Part shown: positions 8,401 to 15,800 of the stretch, in pieces
How the letters are laid out: each line of letters begins with the position of its first letter
Position numbering within the stretch: the first letter of the stretch is position 1
Assembly: GCA_023439545.1 (NCBI GenBank)
Contig: JAEXNT010000054.1
Coordinates: forward strand, 1-27,995
Origin: Bacillota bacterium
Lineage (GTDB): Bacteria > Bacillota > Clostridia > Acetivibrionales > DTU013
Length of the DNA: 27,995 bases
Direction: 5' to 3'
Position numbers and translations under genes: made by a program
The notes under the pieces: generated by a model
The model's input: only the letters and a program-made list of their open reading frames with translations
Database searches by the model: none
Told to the model about the DNA's origin: nothing

Positions 8401-11400
8401 CCATTCCGGCCGAGAAGGTCAGGGAGGCGGAAAAGCTTTGCAGAAGTCTGGGAATGACCCTCAATACGTTCGTTCTGTCGGTATACTCCCTCCTTGTCGG
8501 AAAATATGGCGGACAGGAGGAGGTAATCATCGGTACGACCGTATCCGGCAGGCAAAATGCGGACCTGGACGATGTAATCGGCGCGTTCATCAATTTTCTG
8601 CCGCTTCGGATAAAGCTGGACGGCGGCAGTAGTTTTGTACAACACCTGGACAGGGTAAGAGCCTGCCTGTACTCCGCTTTCGAGCATCAGAGCTATCCCT
8701 TTGAAAGGATGGCGGAGAAGGCAGGCGCGAGGCTCGATCCCTCGCACAATCCCATATTCGATACCATGCTCATCTTTCATAACGAGAATGAGTTCGCTGC
8801 CATGGAAGGTATTTCTGTCGGCAATATAAGGTTCTCTGCCTGTGAGCTTGACTACGGCGCTTCGACGCTGGATTTCAAATTAGATGCCTATCCGCTCTCG
8901 AACGGAGAATTACTTTGTGCACTGGAGTACAATACGGATTTGTTTGCGGAAAGCACCATGAACCTTCTCATTCATCACTTTGAAAGGCTTTTTGATATGG
9001 CGGCGGGCAGGCCGGATTGTGTTATTGATGAAATCGCCCTGTTTACTGCCGACGAACAGGCGGTCATAGAGGAAAAAAGAAAGCTCAATCGTACTGAAGA
9101 GCCGCTTGCGATAGCAATATGCGCATCGTTCACAGCGGAGCCTCTTGCCGATTATGTTACATGGTGGTGCGGCAAATTCGGCATTGAGGCCGATGTGAGT
9201 TTTGCTCCTTACAACCAGGTATTCCAGCAGTTGATGGACCCGGATAGTCTAATGTCAAAAAACAACGGCTTGAATTTGCTTCTGGTGCGTTTCGAAGACT
9301 GGATAAGGGATGCTTCGGGCGATGATAATACGCTTTGCGCGCTTCTTGACGATAATTTTAACAGGCTCGTGGAAGCCTTGAAACATTGGGGCGCCAAGGC
9401 TCCCTGGTTTGCGGCGGTTTTCCCTGTGGCAACACACCTTGGACTGAGCGACAGTATGATCGGTCACATTCAAAGCATGTATTCGCAATGGCGTAAGCTG
9501 ACGGATGGTTGGGAGAACGCATATGCCCTTGATTTTACTGAGCTTCACAGGCTGTATGGCCTCAAAGAAATATTCGATTTGAAAAAGGACTTGGCCGGGC
9601 ATCTGCCGTTCAGCGACGAATTCTATGCAGCCGCGGGAACCTTCGCGGCGAGGAGGATTTGCGCGTGGAAGAGACAGCGGTTTAAGGTGGCCGTGCTTGA
9701 CTGTGACAATACTTTGTGGCGTGGAATCTGCGGCGAGGACGGCGAACTCGGGGTTATAGTAGACGCTGATTTTGCCGCCCTGCAAAACTTCATGCTCGAT
9801 AAATACAATAAGGGAATGCTGTTGGCGATATGCAGCAAAAACAATGAACAGGATGTCTGGCGCGTCTTTGAAAACAATCCCGGGATGATATTGAAAAAGG
9901 AACACTTTGCGGCATGGAGGATCAACTGGCAGCCCAAGCCGGAGAATCTCAAAGCTCTGTCGGAGGAACTGAATCTCGGCCTTGACAGCTTTATCTTTCT
10001 TGACGACAGTCCGGTGGAATGCGCTGCGGCAATGAAAGAATGCCCTTCCGTGCTGGCAGTGCAACTGCCGGAGGATACCGGAGCAATTCCGGCCTTCCTT
10101 TCCCATATATGGGCGTTTGACATTCTGAAGGTCACGGCGGAGGACAGAAGCAGGACTCAAATGTACCTTACGGAAAAGAAAAGGCAGGAAATGCAGGAGA
10201 CCAGGCCGTCGCTGCAGGAGTTTATTGAAAGTCTGCAGCTTGTCGTGAGCTTCAACCCCATGGAAAAAAGCCAGCTTGAGAGAGTTGCGCAGCTGACGCA
10301 GAGAACAAACCAGTTCAATCTGAGCACCATACGCAGAACGGAGAATGAAATACTTGCACTGCTGGACACCCCGGCAAACAAGTGCTGGGTGGTTGAAGCT
10401 GCCGACAGGTTCGGGGCCTATGGACTTACGGGGGTGGTTATAACAAGGGAGGAAGGAAGAGGACTGCTGCTGGACACGCTCCTCCTGAGCTGCCGCGTAC
10501 TCGGAAGGGAAGTGGAAAATACGCTGCTCTGCTGTCTCGGAAGGTACGCCCGGGAAGTCTCCGCAGATTATTTGGAGGCAAGGTATTGCCCCACGCAAAA
10601 AAACGGTCCTGTCAGGGAATTCCTTGAGAAAACGGGATGGGAAGCCGTCTCCGGCACTTCGGAATATACGGCCTACCGTATGGATATTGCAAAAATTCCG
10701 GACTGCAATAAGAGCATTACATGCTGTTATATGACCGGATATAAAAAAGAAGGCCTTTCATCCCAGGCTGAAAAGCCCTCGTACCAGTTTAACCAAAACA
10801 CGGCGGAGGCAGATGACAGCGAAAAAGCGAGTGCGGATTGCGTGGAAAAGGGATTTGAAGGCGGACTTACTGATGAAAAGCAGTGGGAAACATATATGGA
10901 AGGGACAGAAGCCCTTTATCACAGAAATCACCTGCTTGCGCTTGGCTGCCACTCCGGAGAATACCTGCTGAAGCTTCCTGTTTATAAGTCGAACAGTAAA
11001 AAACCGATTTCAACAGAGTATGCCGAGCCTGAAAATGAGGTTGAGGAGAAGCTTGCGGCAATCTGGCAAAGTGTGTTGGGGACGGAGAGAATCGGAATCG
11101 ACGACAATTTCTTCGAGCTGGGCGGACATTCTCTGAAGGCTGTTACAATAGCTTCCCGCATATACCGGGAATTGAAAGCCGATATACCAATGTCCCTGAT
11201 ATTCAAGGCTTCTACCATTAGAAAGCTTGCGGAACGTATCGGTGTATCGGATTCGCAAATTTATAGCCGGATCGAACAGGCGCCGGCGCGGGAGCACTTT
11301 CCGTTGCCCTCATTTACGGAAGTGTTCAACCATCCCACCGTCAGCAAGCTTGCAAAGGCTGCCGACAGCTATGGGGCAAAGACAAACGGCAGTATCGAGC

Positions 11401-12782
11401 CTGCCGGAAATAAGAAGCATTATGTGCTCTCGTCCGCACAAAAACGCATCTTCCTGCTGAATTGCCTGGAGACTGGAAGCATTGCATACAATGAAACCGC
11501 CGTTGTGGCCATTGAGGGAAATCCCGACCGCGGCAGGCTGAAGGAGGCTTTTGGAAAGCTGATCCAAAGGCATGATGCTTTGAGAACCTCCTTTGAAATC
11601 GTGGATGACGTACCGGTACAGATAGTTCACCGGAATGTGAATTTTGAAATTGATTTTATGGAAGCGGTGGGGAATAAAATGCCCGATGATAAGGTGTCTG
11701 AAGCGCTTTCGGGATTTATTCGTCCGTTTTCTCTAGATAAAGCGCCTCTTGTACGCGTCGGGCTTATAAAGGTGTCCGGGGAGAAGAATATACTGGTCTG
11801 CGATATCCATCACATAATCTCCGACGAAGCTTCCATGGAGATACTGGTGAAGGAATTTATCCTCTTTTATGGAGGAGGAGAGCTGCCGGGGCTCAGGGTT
11901 CAATACAAGGATTTCTCGGAATGGCAGTGCAGTCTGTTTGAGCAGGGGGCATTCAAGCAGAGGGAGGAATACTGGCTTAACAGATTTTCTGACCTGTCGG
12001 ACCTGCCGGACTTCCCAACCGACTTCCCAAGGACCCGCCTCAGAAGCTTCGAAGGCGACGGCCTGGATTTCGAGATCGGAGGGTTGCTTTTCCAGCAGGT
12101 TTGCGACCAGGCAAGAGACGCTAAAGTAACGTACTACATGTTCCTGCTGGCGGTATACAATGTGCTGCTGAACAGGTATACGGGTCGGGAAGATATTATT
12201 GTCGGTTCTCCCGTGTCGGGCAGGACACATGCCGACCTGGAAAATATAATCGGTATGTTTGCCAGCACGCTTGCAATCAGAAATTATCCCGGAGTACACA
12301 AAACCTTTGAGGAGTTCCTGTGCGAGGTGAAAGAGAATTGCCTGGGGGATTTCGAAAACCAGGACTACCCGTTGGAAGATCTAGTCGACAAGCTTCATTT
12401 ACCGAGGAACCCGAACAGAAATCCTCTGTTTGACACCGTCTTCTCCTATCACAGGGACGGAGAGGATGAAACCGGCTTCCACGGGCTGCGGTTCAGCAGG
12501 TATGAATATAAAAACAAGGCGGCGAAGTTTGACCTGACACTGCATGTATACGAGGGCAAAGACAGGCTGCGCTTGCGTTTTGAATTCTGTACCGCCCTGT
12601 TCCTGAAGGAAACAGTTGAAAAACTGGCCCGGGATTATATAAAAATCCTCGAAAGGGCGGTTGATTGCAAAAGTATAAAGATAAGCGAAATAATGCCTCT
12701 ATGGCGGAAGCGGGAGAAGGCGGGGGCTATTACGGAAGATATTGAGTTCAATTTTGATTCCGCTGCAGAAGTTGGCGGTTGA
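5427..12782 (+). CDS. Hybrid PKS-NRPS megasynthase: KS, AT-less linker, carrier, C, FkbH-like domain, carrier, C
   Basis: This is a 2451-residue assembly-line enzyme. The ketosynthase spans about residues 28-450 with an intact triad: C199 (DTACSSS), H332 (EAHGTGT) and H372 (NLGHLD). Residues 450-615 hold the flanking linker (ending LPTYPFERRR) but no acyltransferase, so malonyl must be supplied in trans. Carrier 1 has S686 (LGGDSI). A Gly/Ala repeat linker leads to condensation domain 1 (about 780-1200) with intact H905-H906-x3-D910-G911. Residues about 1225-1765 are an FkbH-like region: the HAD motif D1425-C-D1427-N, the loop C1469-SKNN, D1526-D1527, then a GNAT-like end. FkbH homologues load a glyceryl unit from 1,3-bisphosphoglycerate onto a carrier. 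Carrier 2 has S1902 (LGGHSL). Condensation domain 2 (about 2000-2430) has H2128-H2129-IIS-D2133-E2134, with Glu for the usual Gly. There is no ketoreductase, thioesterase or adenylation domain. GGGAGAGG (5413-5420) supports the start. Confidence 0.93.
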   Translation: MLNINLSEIAKGIEEAAVTEVRGSAGGDIAVIGISLKLPMAENTDAFWSNLAEGRDCITDLPGRRKEEANSYFRFKGRSPEAIKYKKGSYLDRLDEFDCSFFNISPGEAALMDPNQRMFLETALKAFEDAGCDLDSLRGSRTGVYFGFVSDLAYQRLIADVDPSSVGSAIPGNMASIIPGRVSYALDLKGPSMLIDTACSSSLVAIHTACCALRSGDCDMALAGSSKMSLLPVEDENMLGIESKKYVCRAFDDDSDGTCMGEGLIAVVLKPLSKALRDRDNIYAVIKGSAINQDGRSMGITAPNALAQAEVIENAWRNAGVDPETITYIEAHGTGTRLGDPVEIDGITRAFRKFTDRKQFCAVGSVKTNLGHLDSAAGMAGFIKAVLALKHGMIPPSINFSRPNRDIDFENSPVYVNSRLRSWENGDCPRRCGVSAFGLSGTNCHIVLEEAPVIASGASGAHGDASHMLALSAKSAQGLSCLIRDYRDYLDRHSEIQLGDLCFTAGTGRSHYSSRISIIAMCIRDLKEKLTLLSEVGLRTLEEKGIYYNELAGAGTVPKARIKELLRDGDRAAELKELCRLYVNGAEFNWYDLSKGNFRKISLPTYPFERRRCFIEIPSVRHCPSYQAERKAGTGQSAPVVKEAPDTGEEYSAEPAEKRIARIWAEVLGFEAVGADDNFYDLGGDSIIAMKIVNRLRKELAIDMEVTDLLASQTVGKLASCLTRKRGDGKGGETGAAGVVGDVGAAGVVEGIGAAGTTAIAGTTGAAGAAAIMRAEKASVYPLSSAQTRIFILGQLEGIGTSYNIPLAVAIEGSLDGRLLEDCFRTLVKRHEVFRTSFEFIEGEPVQRVHDTVDFTVEFIESDKRSTDSLIKDFVRPFRLDAPPLLRVRLVKVEEERHVLLVDLHHIIGDGMSLGILIKEFICLYEGRRLPEPRIQYKDYAVWQKENAEAEAEKHEAYWTSLLEKELPVLNMPLDFKRTGERTFSGARLKYSIPAEKVREAEKLCRSLGMTLNTFVLSVYSLLVGKYGGQEEVIIGTTVSGRQNADLDDVIGAFINFLPLRIKLDGGSSFVQHLDRVRACLYSAFEHQSYPFERMAEKAGARLDPSHNPIFDTMLIFHNENEFAAMEGISVGNIRFSACELDYGASTLDFKLDAYPLSNGELLCALEYNTDLFAESTMNLLIHHFERLFDMAAGRPDCVIDEIALFTADEQAVIEEKRKLNRTEEPLAIAICASFTAEPLADYVTWWCGKFGIEADVSFAPYNQVFQQLMDPDSLMSKNNGLNLLLVRFEDWIRDASGDDNTLCALLDDNFNRLVEALKHWGAKAPWFAAVFPVATHLGLSDSMIGHIQSMYSQWRKLTDGWENAYALDFTELHRLYGLKEIFDLKKDLAGHLPFSDEFYAAAGTFAARRICAWKRQRFKVAVLDCDNTLWRGICGEDGELGVIVDADFAALQNFMLDKYNKGMLLAICSKNNEQDVWRVFENNPGMILKKEHFAAWRINWQPKPENLKALSEELNLGLDSFIFLDDSPVECAAAMKECPSVLAVQLPEDTGAIPAFLSHIWAFDILKVTAEDRSRTQMYLTEKKRQEMQETRPSLQEFIESLQLVVSFNPMEKSQLERVAQLTQRTNQFNLSTIRRTENEILALLDTPANKCWVVEAADRFGAYGLTGVVITREEGRGLLLDTLLLSCRVLGREVENTLLCCLGRYAREVSADYLEARYCPTQKNGPVREFLEKTGWEAVSGTSEYTAYRMDIAKIPDCNKSITCCYMTGYKKEGLSSQAEKPSYQFNQNTAEADDSEKASADCVEKGFEGGLTDEKQWETYMEGTEALYHRNHLLALGCHSGEYLLKLPVYKSNSKKPISTEYAEPENEVEEKLAAIWQSVLGTERIGIDDNFFELGGHSLKAVTIASRIYRELKADIPMSLIFKASTIRKLAERIGVSDSQIYSRIEQAPAREHFPLPSFTEVFNHPTVSKLAKAADSYGAKTNGSIEPAGNKKHYVLSSAQKRIFLLNCLETGSIAYNETAVVAIEGNPDRGRLKEAFGKLIQRHDALRTSFEIVDDVPVQIVHRNVNFEIDFMEAVGNKMPDDKVSEALSGFIRPFSLDKAPLVRVGLIKVSGEKNILVCDIHHIISDEASMEILVKEFILFYGGGELPGLRVQYKDFSEWQCSLFEQGAFKQREEYWLNRFSDLSDLPDFPTDFPRTRLRSFEGDGLDFEIGGLLFQQVCDQARDAKVTYYMFLLAVYNVLLNRYTGREDIIVGSPVSGRTHADLENIIGMFASTLAIRNYPGVHKTFEEFLCEVKENCLGDFENQDYPLEDLVDKLHLPRNPNRNPLFDTVFSYHRDGEDETGFHGLRFSRYEYKNKAAKFDLTLHVYEGKDRLRLRFEFCTALFLKETVEKLARDYIKILERAVDCKSIKISEIMPLWRKREKAGAITEDIEFNFDSAAEVGG
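7629..7736 (+). repeat. Four tandem 27-base units coding a Gly/Ala/Val linker between carrier 1 and condensation domain 1
   Basis: The units are 7629-7655, 7656-7682, 7683-7709 and 7710-7736. They encode GAAGVVGDV, GAAGVVEGI, GAAGTTAIA and GTTGAAGAA. The core GGAGCTGCCGG recurs almost unchanged in the middle units. The frame is kept because each unit is nine codons. Such a low-complexity stretch is expected to be a flexible tether between domains. The copy number could vary between strains. Confidence 0.75.
11202..11447 (+). repeat. Diverged 41-residue tandem duplication at the carrier 2 / condensation 2 junction
   Basis: Residues 1926-1966 and 1967-2007 of the megasynthase align with a constant offset of 41 residues (123 bases). 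F-KASTIRKLAE matches F-NHPTVSKLAK (end of a carrier domain), and IEQAPAREHFPLPS matches IEPAGNKKHYVLSS (start of a condensation domain). The first copy is therefore a carrier tail plus the beginning of a C domain. It is followed by a second carrier tail and the real C-domain start. The two copies differ widely, so this looks like a junction left by recombination between modules rather than recent slippage. Confidence 0.65.
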
Positions 12783-12808
12783 GTTTATATGAGGCGTAAA
12801 GAATTTTC

Positions 12809-15800
12809 ATGGAAAGCAGGGTGGGGTATATGTCGGAGAATATTGAAAATTACTGGTCACATAAATTGGAGGGGGAAATCGCTGTCAGCTCGGTTCCCGC
12901 GGATGTGTTTGCTTCAGGGCTTCCCGGCGGCAGGAGGGCCTGTGTGGAGTTTGAGTACGGAAAAGATGTAATTGGGAAGCTGAACCTTTTTACCCGCAAT
13001 TCGAATTATGGACTGTACATGTTTTTGGTTTCGGCGGTCAAATATTTACTGTGCCGGTATACCGGAACCGAAGATACTGTCGTGGGCATGCCCCCCTTCC
13101 GCAAGGATGCGGACACGACGCCTCCGGATAGCGTTCTGCTGCTGAGAGATACTGTGGATGAGAACGGCAGCTTCAGGGAACTGCTGATGTCCGTGAGGCA
13201 GACCGTACTTGAGGCGGATAGTCACCCGGAGCTTCCGTTCGAAAGTCTTGCAGCGATCTCCGGCGCTGACTTGAAGCTTCCAAAGCCCTATATCGGGACC
13301 GTGGTTATGCTTGAGCAGGTCCATGACGGAAAAAACCTCGAAAGAATCTTTTCAGATATGGTTTTTGACTTCTCGGCAGGTGAGAATTCACTTCTACTGC
13401 GGCTGGAATATGATGAGGGCGTATATTGCGGCTCGACTGCCGAAAGAGTAACAGCAAATCTGTCGAAGATCATTGGCACGGCTTTACAAAACCCCAACAT
13501 CCCACTTGCGGATATCGATATGCTTACGGAAGAGGAAAAGCGCCATCTGCTTTTTTCATTCAACGACACCCGCGCGGGATATCCCAGGGACAAAACCATA
13601 CACGGTATTTTTGAGGAACAGGCGGCCAGGACTCCCGACAATATCGCCGTTGTCTTTGATGAGCAAAGCCTGTCTTACAGGGAACTGAACGAAAAAAGCA
13701 ACCGGCTGGCCCGTGAGCTGAGGAATTACGGGGTGGGTCCGGATGATATTGTCGGAATCTATTTGGAGCGATCCATTGAAATGATAACAGCCGCACTTGC
13801 AGTACTGAAGGCGGGAGGGGCATACCTGCCGATCGATTCCTTTTATCCGGCGGAAAGAATTAAATATATGCTTGAAGACAGCGGCGCCAAAATTCTTCTG
13901 TTACAAAGCAAAAGCGGACGTGCGGATGTGGTTCGTGATCTTTTGGAGGATTCGCGGGCGGCAGCCGGGAAAGAAAGCGCATTACGGGTTATCGATATTA
14001 ATGAACATCCCGGTGCGGACGACGCTTCAAACCTTGAACCTGTGAATACGCCCAACGATCTGGCGTATATCATATATACGTCCGGTACTACCGGAAAATC
14101 CAAGGGCGCGATGATTGAACATAAAAATGTTGTAAGGCTTTTGTTTAATGACAAAATGCCGTTTGATTTCAACAGCAGGGACGTTTGGACCATGTTCCAC
14201 TCCTTCAGCTTTGACTTCTCGGTATGGGAGATGTATGGCGCCCTTCTTTACGGAGGCAGGCTTGTAATAGTGCCCAGAGCCTCCGCACAGGATCCCGGAG
14301 AGTTTTTGGGGCTTTTGCGCAGGCAAGGGGTAACGGTTTTGAACCAGACGCCCACCGCCTTTTACAGCTTGCTGCCGGAAGAACTGGGAACCGCCGGAGC
14401 TGAGCTTCAAACAAGATATGTTATATTCGGCGGAGAAGCCCTCCGGCCATTGATGCTTAAAGCATGGAGGGAGAAATACCCGCATATGAAGCTTGTCAAT
14501 ATGTACGGCATAACGGAAACAACCGTACATGTAACCTACAAGGAGATTACCGAAAAAGAGATCGACAGCAATGCCTGCAATATAGGCAGGCCTCTCCCGA
14601 CCCTCACGGCCTATATCATGGACAGCCGGCTGCGGCTGCTGCCTGTCGGGGCGGTGGGGGAGCTGTGCGTGGGCGGAGACGGCGTAGGAAGAGGGTATTT
14701 GAACAGGCGGGAGCTGACCTGTGAGCGGTTTCCCGATAATCCATACGTCGAAGGGGAAAGGCTCTACAGGTCCGGAGACCTTGCAATGCTTCAGCCGGAT
14801 GGAGAACTTATCTATTTCGGGCGAATGGATCATCAGGTGAAAATCCGCGGCCACAGGGTAGAGCTCGGTGAAATCGAGACGGCCTTGCTCGAATGTGCGC
14901 CTGTCAGGGAAGCGGTAGTCCTGGCAAGAGAGGACGAAGGCGGGAATAAAAATCTGTGCGCATATTACGTCTCCGATAGTGAGCTCACAGTGCCGGAATT
15001 AAAGGGGCATCTGTCGGACAGGCTTCCTGATTATATGGTGCCGGCATATTTTATCCCCGTTCCCAGGATACCTGTAACCGCCAACAACAAACTCGACAGG
15101 GCGGCGCTGCCTTTGCCTGAGGCAGCCGTAGCCACGGGCGAGCCGTATGAAGGACCGCAGAATGAAACCGAGGAAAGGCTTTTGAAAATATGGAGGGAAT
15201 TTCTCAATGTAGACAAAATGGGGGTAAACGATAATTTCTTCAGCCTTGGAGGGGATTCTATCAGGGCGATCAGCCTTGTTAACAGGATAAACAGGGAAAT
15301 GGGTGTAACGGCCGCCGTCAGGGACATATACCTGAATCAGACGGTAAGGGAGCTTGCGGGCTGTATCTTAAAGGCGGACCTGCCCGGAATAGAGGACGAA
15401 CTGGAGGAAGGCCGGGCGAGGTTGGACGATATCCGGCGGAAAGTGCTCGAGGACCGGGAACAGGCAGCGCTGCTTCCCGAGGAGTATGAGGACTTTTATC
15501 CATTGAGTCCTATACAGCAGGGCATGCTGTTTTTTGCCCGGCTCATGCCCGACGAACCGATCTACCATGACCAGTTTCCATACGTTGTGAAGTTTAAGAA
15601 TTTTGACATCGGTATTTTTAACCGTGCTCTCGGGCTTCTTGTACAAGGCAACTCCATACTGAGTACCACTTTCATTGCCGGGCAGCAGGCACAGCCGCTG
15701 CAAGTGGTACACGGCGCCGCAGACGGGCTTGTCCCGGAGATCATTCCCGATAATCTTGCCCAACTGAGTCCCGCGATGCAGGAGGAGGCAATTTGCAGCT

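Noticed and set aside
9255..10598. A 447-residue open frame on the - strand
   Set aside because: It lies wholly opposite the FkbH-like part of the megasynthase, has no recognisable motifs and no binding site. Long open frames opposite codon-biased genes are common.
12789..12971. Small + strand frame overlapping the start of the second NRPS
   Set aside because: It is a different frame over the half C domain, has no recognisable features and adds nothing to the operon.
14027..14854. A 275-residue - strand open frame
   Set aside because: It is antisense to the A1 domain, whose core motifs are clear on the + strand.
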